Below, piece after piece: positions 44,372 to 55,735 of a stretch of DNA of 64,000 nt. A program made the translations under genes and the position numbers. This DNA is from Telmatactis stephensoni (Eukaryota > Cnidaria > Anthozoa > Actiniaria > Isophelliidae): assembly GCA_029948255.1 (NCBI GenBank), contig JALIZF010001915.1:124001-188000 (forward strand). The letters are read 5' to 3'. How positions within the stretch are numbered: the stretch's first letter is position 1; each line of letters opens with the position of its first letter. Below the pieces are notes generated by a model. That model was not told the DNA's origin and searched no databases. It saw nothing but the letters and a program-made list of their open reading frames with translations.

Positions 44372-45616
44372 AATTATATACCTCCAAAGTGATCTATTAT
44401 ATTAGGTTTTACCAGCCCAATGAGCATAAAATCAACTTTTGTATTAATGAGTTTCCATTAACTCACCCTGATGCAGTAAAGTTGTGCATGATTTCCATCA
44501 CAAACATTTCGAGGGGGAAATTCCTTACGAAGTTTATTTTTCTGACAGCCTTCACACAACATCTTCAAACTAGTACACAATAATTATTCTTGTATACTTT
44601 CTTTCCTGCCAGAATGCCTATAAAAACAAAATATATGAATACGAGTTAAAAACTGTGAAATATTTTAGCATGTTAAATAATGCTATAGATTGAAAAGATT
44701 GTAAAACTTATCAAGCTCAACAAGCTCAAACACTGTCGATGCCAAAATTCAACGAATGTAAAAGTGAAAGCCGAATCGATCCAGTTGTGACTGTCACTAA
44801 ACGTACTAGCGCACAAGATGCTTTAAATAAAATCTCCAAACTTAATAATATCTACCTTATATCAAAACCTTGAAGAATATACGAATATCCCCAAACAACA
44901 CCTAAAAGCTTAGAAAGACGGAAATACCACGATTTTAGTTATGCACATCTATGCACATTTCGTGGAAACAGTGTCGTGTACAATTTCGACTAGGCGTTCC
45001 AGGTGATGACAAAGGAAGCCCGCTATATTGGGAAGATTTTGGGTTGCCTGTTGTAGCATTGGCGTGTACCCTGAACCCGTTATAAATGCTTCAAGGATAA
45101 TTCATAATGATAAAAATAGATATTATTAGCTACAATCAAACATCCACTTGTGATAAGACATATGTCAGAGTGTCAGAGTTACTTTTAGTAAGACTGACAT
45201 AAGAGGAAATTAGCTGAATGGGATTTAAACGTTTAAATACCGTTACAAAAAGAATCTAAGTTTGCTTAGCTTCTAACCTTCGGTCTTCGGTTGATTATCC
45301 TTTGAAATATCCTAATTGAAATACGTGGCTTCCAGCTACCAATTCAATCCGGCAATGGGAAAACCTTTTAAAACTCAGAAATGCGCAGCAGTATAACGAC
45401 TATCAAACTTGATTCTTAGTGCATGATAAAATCTGCGCGGGCTTGATGACGTGTGTTTGCACAAGAAATGCCCTGACGAAATTTATCTTTTATTAATGAA
45501 CTTAAAATTGCATTTTCATTGGTGCCGATTTGTCCCCAAGGAATCGTGAGGAACATATTAGCATTATAATGAAACTTCGCCGAATAGACTACCCCAATTA
45601 GACATAATAATCATTA

Positions 45617-45917
45617 AGTGTCTAGGTAGCGCAGCGGTCTAAGGTGATATCTAAAGGTATGAACTAGGGTTCGGATATCGTCTCCCTCCCTGGCCTTCGG
45701 GCTAAGTCAACTGCAATATGTAGCACCGGGATAGCGTGGATGGGGCCGAAATCTTCATCCGTAACGTAAGTCGATTCGATGTCTCAGCTTCTTAGAATGT
45801 CTCGGGAGAATCGTCCCAAAATTTATTTTTTCAATATATTTTCTTATTTTTTACTTTGTATCCGGGGGGTGCCGATTTTGGTGTTACAGGTTCGAGCTCT
45901 GTCGAGGCCGAGTTATT
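45617..45917 (+). mobile_element. Possible tRNA-derived SINE
   Basis: TCTAGGTAGCGCAGCGGTCTAAGG resembles a tRNA A-box region and GGGTTCGGATATC a B box. A second GGTTCGAGCTCTGTC lies at about 45888 before an (ATT)n tract. The arrangement suggests a SINE or two tRNA-like fragments; no tRNA fold is claimed. Confidence 0.35.
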
Positions 45918-46258
45918 ATTATTATTTTTCTTTTTTTTTTTCTTTTTTCCTCATTTCTTTTCTTTCTTTCTTCATTTTTGAATACATGGGCTGCTGCGGA
46001 TAGGATATTGTGAGTTTTTATTCAGCACTATTTTTTTTTTTAATTCAGCCTGCTTGTAGTGCCTAATTATATTTGCAGTTACTCAAGATTCTCTTTACTA
46101 CATTGCTTGTTTTCAATCAGCTGTCTGAGTTAAACGTCTTTCAAACAAAAGGTGGGGCAACACGTGCATTTTCTGCTCTTCAACTGCTGTTCCCAGAGCC
46201 GAGTAAACGGCTATATGAGTGCGGTCTTGTTTGGCATAAAAAAGGACAGAGGTTTACT

Positions 46259-46260
<2 letters not shown>

Positions 46261-46315
<55 letters not shown>
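46261..46315. repeat. (CT)n microsatellite
   Basis: About 55 bp of pure CT dinucleotide, followed by a duplicated ACTGGCCCTTTT. It generates Ser-Leu open frames that are not genes. Confidence 0.9.
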
Positions 46316-46319
<4 letters not shown>

Positions 46320-49075
46320 CTGGCCCTTTTACTGGCCCTTTTTAATTCATTGAGATCTTATTTATTGAATTATTGTTGTATGGAAACAATTTTTATTCAT
46401 ATTTGAGCGACTTGCGGCATGCACTTTTCAATTGAGTTTACATTCATTACATTACATTCATTTACAGCTTATGCTACCTGTTGTAACCATCGCGTGTTGA
46501 CGTCCTAAGAGAGCACACTTACATAACCTACTTAACTTGAACACAATCACTTCAATGCTCAACATATATCAGGAAATCCACATGGTACAATATCAAAGAA
46601 TCTTTTGTAGATTAATGCTGGTATTTCATGATCATTTCAAGGTCACACTATCACTAACAGGACAGGTGCTTGTATTGACGTACTAAAGACAAACATGTTT
46701 ACAGTCTTAACAATATTGTTAACTTTAAAACTCCTTAGAAACTTATCGTACAGCTTGTACAAAGTGTAGCTAATGACTTTCTACGTTCCCAGACAGTTAT
46801 AAAGATGTTGTATTGTATTTGTCTTCAGTGACGGCGACGCATGCGTGTTAACACTACTGCCACATGCCGTATCGAATACCAGTAGTTCCTGAGACCATTC
46901 TGTGTTAGTCTTGTTTTGGGGACATTATCACTAGTTTGATTCTCACGTCTCCACGTAGTATGGCAAGTATCACGGATGCAGTGATAGACTTAATTCTGTG
47001 ACCTATCAACTAATAGTACAACATGATGCAGGGCATTGAAGCGAGACACGTCTCTAGGCAAAGGAATGTAGGGTTTCTTGATGGCTACAGGTGGTCGTAT
47101 TTATCACTTTGATTTTAATTGTTATTTACTGACTGAATGTGATTTTGTTTATCAGAAACTTGGCAAAAACATCGACACTTTATTCACTCCAAACACAGCA
47201 GTCTCACAAAAATCACGTTGAATCTTAACAAAACTGTCACTGCGCAACTCAGCTGCTGTTTCTTGATTGTTGTATAACGTGTGTAATCTACCCCAAACAA
47301 CATCAAATCAGCTATATCAGTACTGTAGTTCAACAAAATATTCCTCGTCCTTGTATACAATGATTACTAGTGTGATTCAAACTAAGTTGATATGTGGTGT
47401 TGAGTATAACGCGTCTTCTTTTCACTGTCTATTATTGACAACGTGTACAGTAATACAGTTACTGAGAGCCATTGTAAAGTGTTCATTATGCATGACAATT
47501 ACTTTCTACACCTGTAGTGCTGAACACAATGCAAACATGCATTGCATGCCGTGCTCAGCATTATAAACAATAATGAGTTTATTGAATTACGACAATTCTT
47601 TTTTACATGATTATATAAATTAAGTTAACAAGCAAGATAATAACTAAAGATTAGATCTGCATTGGATGCCGTTACCGTGCCAGTGCCTTCTGTAAAAAAA
47701 AACCGAAATTCCTGCCGTGCAGTGACCGCTCTGTTCATAGTCCCGCTCTACTTTGTACAAAATTAGTTGAAACTTATGTTACTCTTTTCTCTGTTTTCAC
47801 TTTTATTTAAATTCAAGTCATATAACAGACAGGGAAAATAGTGTCTTTGCATCAGTGACTGCACATGGTCTAACAACTTTACACATGTACAAATGTGTCA
47901 ATCGATATTGCACTCTACTACGTCACTGCGTGCAATATTGCGCATTGCCATTCAATTTGAAAAAGTATCCAATATGTACTATTGGATGCCTAGAAAACAT
48001 GAAACTAGTTTTTAATACAGTTTCTTTTGTATTAAAGACTCTTGCCGTGCATTTGCAATTGGCTATTTAGAAATTTTACTTATCTATATGAATATAAATT
48101 CTTCCTGTTATCACCATTTCAACAAGTTATAAAATATTAATTGTCGAAACAATCTTTTAAAGCACGCTCACACTAATTGATAAATATAAAAATGCATCAT
48201 TTTTCTAAGGTTAAGCCGATGTTAAACGAGACGATTTCAGTACAAGGACGTACGGTTTTTCGTATACAACGCCGCGACACTGGTGTCTGAATTTGTCACT
48301 TTTGAAGCCGGTTTTCGAAGCCAAAATGGCGCTTAAACGATCAATCGCTCGGCATCAAATTCGAAAGAATCGTCGTTGCAAGTCGTCCATTGTAACATCA
48401 GGCTTTCCGTCCACACTCAACGGCTCTCTGTGTTTAATGCATGTTTAATGTGATTTCAAGAATGTCCGCATTAGTGTAGAAGTATAGCTTATTCTACGGC
48501 TGAAAACTTAATCATTGTTGCGATAATAAAAATTAAGTAATAATAAAATTTGAAATTCCTACCTATAAATACAAAATAAAAACTGATATTCACTAAGTGA
48601 GATCTATCAAAAATCAGCTAGCTTAAGTAACCTTTTTCTACAAAATTCTAGCTTCTAGCTTAATCACTTTAGCCTTTAATTTAGTTATGAGCCACGTGTT
48701 TCGGTCACGCCCTTCTCCAGCTGTCAATGCATTGGAAGCTTTGGTAAGCAAGACGGAGCGATGTTTGGTTTTAATTTATCTTGGATGAATAGTGAATTCT
48801 AATTTGGGTAGGACATTCTGCTTCTTTGGGCTGATTTCATCAGATGACTGTTGAAAGAAAGTGTACAAAATGTCATGTTTTATTACTGTTGATAAATGAT
48901 TAATTAATCTGGAACAAAGCCTGCATGACTTTATGACTGGATGGTCACTCGGAAATATGTTAGTTAGATGTGTATTCTTCTTCGAGTGTATATTGTTCAA
49001 ACCCCGCTGAGCAGGGACTCGGATTTTTTCCGAGCAAAAATCTACACTCGAAGAAGCATACACATCGAACCCCCT

Positions 49076-49592
49076 TCCCCCCGGGGAGCACTCCCTTGAT
49101 TTTTGTACTGGGGATGCTCCGCCCAACATCTCGACCCCTTACCCTTTGATATACCTAAATTTAGGAAAAAAGGTACCCCTTCAATATACCTTTGACGAAA
49201 AGGTACCCCTATGATATAGGCCTTTGTGCTTACATTAACCTTTCTGTTGCTAATTCTTTTCAGTATTAAAAATTCCTACGTATCCGTACGTATCGTACAC
49301 GTTCGGCTTGAATGGTAGCTAGTTTTCGCTACCGTTTTTCACTCTATCATACTATATAGAACCTATGTATACGTATTCCTACGTATCCGTACGTATTCCT
49401 ACGTATCCGTTCGTACGTACACGTTCGGCTTGAATGGTAGTTTCTCACTAATACTAGAACCCTTTTCTATAGGACCAAAGTCGTGAATTCTCTGTCCTTT
49501 CTTATACCTCTCGGCCAGCTCAAAAAGGTACCCATTTCGGGAGGAGCATCCCCGTATAGAAAATGTATGGGAGTGCCCCCTCCCACCCCGGT
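49076..49592. mobile_element. Element with CCGGGGAGCACTCCC ends
   Basis: The left end (CCCCGGGGAGCACTCCCTTG, then ACTGGGGATGCTCCGCCC) is inverted at the right end (GGAGGAGCATCCCCGTATAG, then GGGAGTGCCCCCTCCCACCC). Inside are paired words AAAAGGTACCCCT and TTTGATATACC near the left, and AAAAAGGTACCC near the right. Two copies of CGTACACGTTCGGCTTGAAT (about 49297 and 49421) mark an internal duplication. A SINE is inserted directly at the right edge. Confidence 0.7.
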
Positions 49593-49593
49593 A

Positions 49594-49865
49594 GGAGCAA
49601 GGATGGCACAGTTGGTTAGTGCGCGGCTTTCGGTGCGAGAGGTCTCGAGTTCGATCCTCATTGACCTCACATCCTTGTTTCGACTTCTTTCCTTTCCGTG
49701 TAGCTTAAGTAGCTTGAAATACCCGTAAAACGGAGCACTGATGGAGAGAGGGGGGTAGAATGAGCGCACCGTCGGCTTCCTGGGAGACCAGCTTCTAGCC
49801 TTGCTTTCTAGCTGAAGGAACTTCCGACGTTAAATATAGTAGTTTACCTTTACCTTTTACCTTTT
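49594..49865 (+). mobile_element. tRNA-derived SINE, copy B
   Basis: A-box-like TGGCACAGTTGGTTAGTGCG and B-box-like GAGTTCGATCC, body shared with copy A at 20301 (TTGTTTCGACTTCTTTCCTT; GGCTTCCTGGGAGACCAG; GACGTTAAATA) and a (TTTACC)n-like tail. This copy has the better-preserved promoter boxes. Confidence 0.8.
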
Positions 49866-50447
49866 ATCTAACTTAAAGCCTGCATTTTAATGGCTTGGTT
49901 TAAAGGTCGTTTTAGAGGCTTGTTACGTGACGTTCTACCTACGGTGCACGTGACGTCACGATCTATAAATTATTTAGATAATATTCAGAACTCACCACTT
50001 TAAACAGGTGCCAGTTTGAGTTCCTATGTTTTGCTTTGGTTTGGATTCCTGAATTCTTTGGATCTCTTTTAGAAGCGTTCTAATGATCAAAATCAATTTG
50101 TCGTCAATAACAGAGGTTTTATACGATCACGTGACTGCAGCCATGTTTGAGGAGCAAATGAATCTGTTTCCCAGGAGAATTGGATTTCTTTCTAATGTAA
50201 AATGGCTTTACTGTTCTAAATTAAAATCATCCTCAATGACTTAAAAACACAAAGTTGGCATTACTTTGACTGTTCTGCCATACAATTAACATGGCTGCTT
50301 TCACGTGACTGTGCAAAGTCTCAGTATACAATGTACTATCAATAATCTAATTCAGGTTGCATTACAATCCACTGAATTAAATGCACATTTATTATAGTTT
50401 TTATATACTGCTGCTGCCGCGCAACCCTTCCCGCACTATCACATGCA

Positions 50448-50585
50448 ATCCATCCATCCATCCATCCATCCATCCATCCATTCATCCATCAATCAATCAA
50501 TTTATTAATGCCATAGGGCCGATTATCACCACTATGGGTTCATATCATGAATAGGGCATGATCCTCCCCAGCTGCCATCATCGCC

Positions 50586-50616
<31 letters not shown>

Positions 50617-50655
50617 CCATCACCACATATCATCATCATCATCATCATCAAAACC
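50448..50655. repeat. (ATCC)n and (ATC/ACC)n microsatellites
   Basis: CATC tetranucleotides at about 50448-50482 and trinucleotide CAC/ATC repeats at about 50580-50655. The His- and Asp-rich frames through them on the two strands are not genes. Confidence 0.85.
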
Positions 50656-50897
50656 ACAATCACAAACGACAGAATCTCTTTTTCTTTCACCAAAGAGGAT
50701 AGTTGAATCATTTCTTGGATCCGCATTTTTGATGGCTCACCAGAATTAACTTAATAATTTTAAATCTTTTCCCTTAAACGATGTAATATAGCAACCATTT
50801 TTGGAACATATCGTCCTTGATCATCTTACGACCTTTTCATTTTCTCACAATCGATCAGGCAATAGCGCGAACGTGTAATTTTCTGATTTTGTCCTAC

Positions 50898-53800
50898 CTA
50901 ACTGTGTTGTCGAGAGATATAACTTGCTCCTTGAGGACAGTGTTTTCTGATCGACAGGAAGCAACTCTAGAAATAATTCAAGGAATCAGTAAGAGTTGTC
51001 ATTGCCGCTAACCAGCGGGAAGAAGATAAAAAGAGTCTCCAGGAGAGCTCATTTAAATAAGTTTACGTTTAAGTTTCAGTCAATAACACTTATGACAATT
51101 ATAAAAATACTACAAAATGGTAAAGGATGGTAGTAGGGGGTGGAAAGTAATTTCCCATATAAATGTAAAGCTTCTTACTGTTTTTCTAAGTTTTCTACAT
51201 ATTCTTTCTTCTTTCTTCGACTTTCTTGTGCTGACAGCTGAAATCGCAACGAAGACAGCAAATGATAAAATAAGAAAAAGAAAACGGCAAAACTGACAAA
51301 CTATACTAATCCATCTACTAAGCCACTAAAGTGCAACAGTTCCCCACCCCTCTCCCCTAAACCAAAACATTAGTAAACAGAAAGATTAGTAAAAATGACA
51401 AATAGCAAACCTTATTTTTTATTTTTCGGCGGATTCGTTTAAGTGCCCTTTCTTCCGACTGCAATAAAATTCAGAATAATATAGGAAGCACTTAAATTAT
51501 TGAAGTTATCGCATAGAGATTGTCTTAGAAAATCATTAGGGTTTGGAGGGGGATAATCTACTGCTGATTGGTTAATTAAGTCACGTGAGGCACGCCTATT
51601 TTGCAGAATGTTCTGGTTGTTTGTTGCCAATTGTTGTCGACTTTGCCGAAGAAAGAGCGAAATCTTTCATTGAAAACTTCACCAAATATGTCGTCCGACA
51701 AATTACATACTTTCATCAATTGGGGGAGCCGGTATGTAATATTTTAGTGATCAACTGAAACTGAAGTGTTTGTTTTTTCTTGCGGAAACTTGCGGATGTT
51801 GGTAACATGAATGAGAATCACACACACTCTTTTCAGGTAGCGTACTACATGTAGTGTGTAATCATGTCTTTAGATATATATACCTGTTTCAAAAAAGAGA
51901 TGGTCGAAGAGATCTAAATCTGAATCTGAATCTGAATTTGGATCATCTGAGACCGAATAGAATTGTGAAAATGATTCTCTTATCTTTAAATATGCGTAAT
52001 ATTATCCATTCATACTTTATATTGTCATTCATTCCAAGTTCGTACCAACAATTTCCTTCCTTCTCGCTTAGATTCAGATTCAGATGTCATACTGTCTACG
52101 TTTTTCGTAACAGGTATATACATTTATCATTGAGCAAAACTGAGTGCTAAAACAGAAAGTAGCACTCAATACGACGATTTAGTGGAGTAGAGACGACCAC
52201 AGACAGCCCAAGCAAATTATGTTGTGTACAGTATAAAATACAGTAGATATATGGGTTAAAAATTGTAATATTTTAACTCATACTTCTACTGTGAATTTAC
52301 TGTACACAAGATGATTGCTTGGGCTGCCTGTGGGCTGCCTGACCATAAAAATCCTGCGAGTGATAATGTCAGCTTGTTACTATGACAACTAAACTGATGT
52401 GAGTTAGTATTTTACCTTGTTAAGGGGAGGGCCTCGATGAGTCAGAGGAAAACTCATATAATCTCCTTGTTCAGGCTCGGTAAGTTTAATATCTCCACCA
52501 TTACTGTCCATGGAATTTTGAGGAAAACTGGTCTGCAAAAGAAAATATTTTTGGCATGGGGCAAAGCTTATTAAGTACCAACCCCACACTCCACACACAC
52601 ATCCCCATGCTGTGTATGGCCCTGCATGTTTTCATTGAGGCTCAACTCTTACCATCATGCTATTATCAAAGGAAATGTACTCGCTGTGTTCAGAATCACA
52701 ACTGTGTATTTCAGATTCTTCTTTCATACTTGAAAACTCCATGGGCTTGTTATTCTTTTGCTTTTTCTATAAAAGAATAACCCAATAAAGTTACAGTTAT
52801 TTTTTTTCCTTCCATCTCTTTCCTTCATTATTTGGTCCTCTTTTTCCCTTCCCTGATTCTTGCTCACTGCAAAACACCAACATTATTTTCTCTTTGACTC
52901 AGACAGATACATAAAAATAGGTGCATTTATAAGAAATAAATTCCACTTTGTGTGCGTCTGTACTCTAAAAGACTGATGAAAACAAACAAGCCATATCATC
53001 AAAATTCTCAGGGTTTTTCTTTTAAAGCAGCATTGTGAAAAATTGGGTCAACCTGTTTTAAATGACTTTTTTAGCCTTTGTTTTAAATATATAAAACTTA
53101 GAATACATTTTTATTTAATTGAAATCTTAAAATAATAAAAAGATATTAAAATATTTCTTTGATATCATCTGTACTGTAATCATAATAATGGTATAATTTA
53201 CCTTATCTAATAAACAAGAGATTTGATACAAAACTCTTGCGTCTTCTTTGTTGGCTCTAGAGATCAAAGACTTGCCAGACTTTCTTTTATCTGAATGCTA
53301 ATGATAGATAGTCATTGAACAGAGGTTGACCTGAGCTGAAAATATAATTAGCACCATCATCATCATCATAAACATCATCATGTCTCTAAACAGCAATACC
53401 AGAGATGCTTTCAGTTTGCATATTTCAGATATTTGCAGTAAAGCTTGGGCTCCCTGTGTATCATCATCGCTATTAGCTATTATTTAAGAAATTCCATTTT
53501 TCCGTGTGTCTGTGCTCTAATAGATGCACAGATGACGTCAAAATGTGGTAAGAACAAAAACATACCCCAGGAGACGAAGTTGAGTGGCGTGACTGTTGTT
53601 CTCACCACATTTTGACGTCTTCTGTGCGTGAATCTATTAGAGTACAGACCCACGGAAAAATGGAATCTATTTGTTCTATATAATATTCGTCGAAACATTT
53701 CAACCAATCAGAGCTCGCGTAAGATTCAACGATGTCGTCTGTGTACTATAATCACACACGGTTCTCGACCAATCAGAGCGCGCGTAATATACCAATTGTT

Positions 53801-55735
53801 GTGTAATTTGTTTTTGCAAACCGTGGAAGCTAATTGATGACATATTAAATAATATTTTCGCATATTTTTGGCATTTTCTCTTCTGGTCGTTTACAGGCTA
53901 CTCAAGTCATTATTTGGCAAATATACAAAATTTGTTCGAAATAAAATCACGAAAATTTGATAAGAAATTTTCTATAAAATTGCGGAACGAAATTATTCAA
54001 AATAAAATTACAAACATGCAATAGCGAGACGTCTCATCTATATACCCTGAAAGACATTAGATTTGTGAATAAGGCCTTAATTATTTCAAAGGATTTTATG
54101 AGTCCCCTCTGGCCCTATTTGGGTTGGGGTGGGGCGATTCGGTGCTTAAATGACGTCATCATCGTGAATGATGTCATAATTTTTATCGCTGTAAACGATC
54201 TTCATCTATGGACTTACCAATTCGTTACTGATCATTTCTGTAAAACCATTGCAAGAGATACTGTAATCGTCCATTGTTTATGTTGCCTGGTTTTAAAATG
54301 AAAATGAAAACAATTGAATAAATGATCATGGGTCATGCACCTTTGTGAAAAGAATGTGAATTATATAACGGTGTATGCCAAATCTCTAAGAAAACTTGAT
54401 TCAACATTAGTTTTACTTATGGTAAAAAGTGATCGAAATAAAAGAGCAATAGGCGAGTGATTGAAAAACAAATATGATGCGGAAATTAAGTTAAGTTCAG
54501 AAGCATTAAAATGAGATAATCTACCTCGTACCAATATGAGCAACTTGAAATTTATCACGAATTACTCAAAATTATAATGACAAACTCAAACAAACTATTT
54601 TGCCTATGGTAAAACCTTCTACCTTATAGTCAGGTATTAACCAAAAAAACTTCTTCTTCTTACTTTATCAAAGATGTATAAAACGCCCGCTCCCAGGTGT
54701 ATGTAAGGATTCACTAGTTAACCTTTTTGTTGACTTTAAAAGCAAGCATTGCCCACCAGCTTCGGTCAGATCACGCGATCAAGTGCTATAACCCTGATAT
54801 GTGCCTGCTAAAGTTATAAATGTAGCAATACAGCCCATTATAAAAGAGATATTTTTTCTACTGGCTCTTGGTCAATCAAACCTAATTGGCTGTTTATTAG
54901 ACACGCATAAATTTCTAACTCTTCGTATCAAATGGAAATATTTCGATTGGTTGATAGTACGAGTACTGACCAACAGGTGAGGGGAACTGTCGACGTCTTC
55001 TTTCTTTGATCACGTTGACGGAAATGAATATTTCAGACCGGGAGGTCTTGAAGTACACATCTTAATATATTCTATTACTAGATAAAAAGCCTTGCATAGA
55101 ATTAATCTTTCCTTTTCCTGCAACGTGAGTTTAGAATGATTTGTTTTTGTGATGAAAAGGTTTAAAAAAACATTGATTGGCCGATGCTATTCGCCAATAG
55201 TTGATATTCATCTCTGGAGTCTTAAAAAATCATTGTTGTGGCATTTGGTTGCCGCCGGATTTGTGAAAACGTGCAAACAAAGTCACACAACCAGTTGGAG
55301 AAAAGTTTGGTCAGTTTACACATTAACTGTTTATCACATTAACTGATTTGTGAAATATTTAAGTCGAAAGTGCATTGAGAAAATCTCTGTCAATCCTGTG
55401 CTCTGATAGTATTTACAATAAAATGCGTGATAACCAGAAAATAACATCAAGACATTGCTGTATGTAGTATTGTTGATTGTAATACAAAAACGCATAGAAC
55501 GGCTTATTACCTAGCTAGTTACGCTTTGAAGTCTTAATTCTAGCATTTATTGGCTTCAATGACTACAACCGACAATCGGAACAAGACTGAGAAAAGAATG
55601 TGTTGTTCGTTCGTAATTTGCAAAGCCAAATCAACGCTGATATTCTTCTTCCTTGGAATTCGAATAATAATTATCCTTACCTGCTTTATACATTTGCTCT
55701 TGCCCATTAGTTTCGGGGACCAAATTTAATTCCAT
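50898..55735 (-). CDS. Second CREB3-like bZIP gene, seven exons, 3' part not found
   Basis: Minus-strand exons in transcript order: 55735-55681, 53290-53202, 52766-52653, 52532-52416, 51458-51411, 51237-51179, 50966-50898. All junction phases agree and give 183 residues, still open. The basic region is assembled over three exons: [35 protein letters not shown], then zipper residues ending CRSENTVLKEQVISLDNTVR. These three exons are 48, 59 and 69 nt, exactly as in the gene at 27993-36809. The preceding exon ends LTEPEQ...PPLNK, a decayed form of the family's LTEEER...LPLTK box. The N-terminus is shorter and lysine-rich (DKRKSGKSLISRANKEDARV). The start at 55735 is the most economical; an in-frame ATG lies farther up at 55903. 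Transmembrane and luminal exons were not recognised downstream, so it may be soluble, incomplete, or continue past a large intron. Confidence 0.75.
52198..52347. mobile_element. MITE with CCACAGACAGCCCAAGCA end
   Basis: CCACAGACAGCCCAAGCAAA...GTGTACAGTA on the left is inverted as TACTGTACACAAGATGATTG...CTTGGGCTGCCTGTGG on the right, with an inner pair GTTAAAAATTG / ATTTTAAC. It lies in an intron of the second bZIP gene, 70 bp past exon 4. Confidence 0.75.
53485..53800. mobile_element. Dispersed repeat carrying TGACGTCA, copy 3
   Basis: Opposite orientation to the copies at 7513 and 21385. Shared words: CCATTTTTCCGTG, CTCTAATAGATGCACAGATG, the inverted pair AAATGTGGTAAGAACA / GTTCTCACCACATTT, TATATAATATTCG and ACCAATCAGAGCGCGCGTAA. 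It carries a perfect CRE at 53533-53540 and a near match (TGACGTCT) at about 53616. In intron 1 of the second bZIP gene. Confidence 0.65.

Larger units (their letters stand above)
44050..50897. other. Repeat-rich interval, no intact gene seen
   Basis: Contains the MITE at 44099-44371, a possible SINE at about 45617-45917, (CT)n at about 46261-46315, a fragment of the GCCGTACCGTG MITE family (47668-47750), a TIR element (49076-49592), a SINE (49594-49865) and (TCCA)n/(ATC)n tracts at 50448-50655. The missing 3' exons of the minus-strand bZIP gene should lie here, but I could not identify them. Confidence 0.5.

Noticed and set aside
50532..50749. His-rich plus frame and Asp/Gly-rich minus frame
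   Set aside because: Encoded by the (ATC/ACC)n microsatellite. The minus frame starts RIQEMIQLSSLVKEKEIL, which looks zipper-like, but no acceptor in phase joins it to the bZIP exon at 50898.
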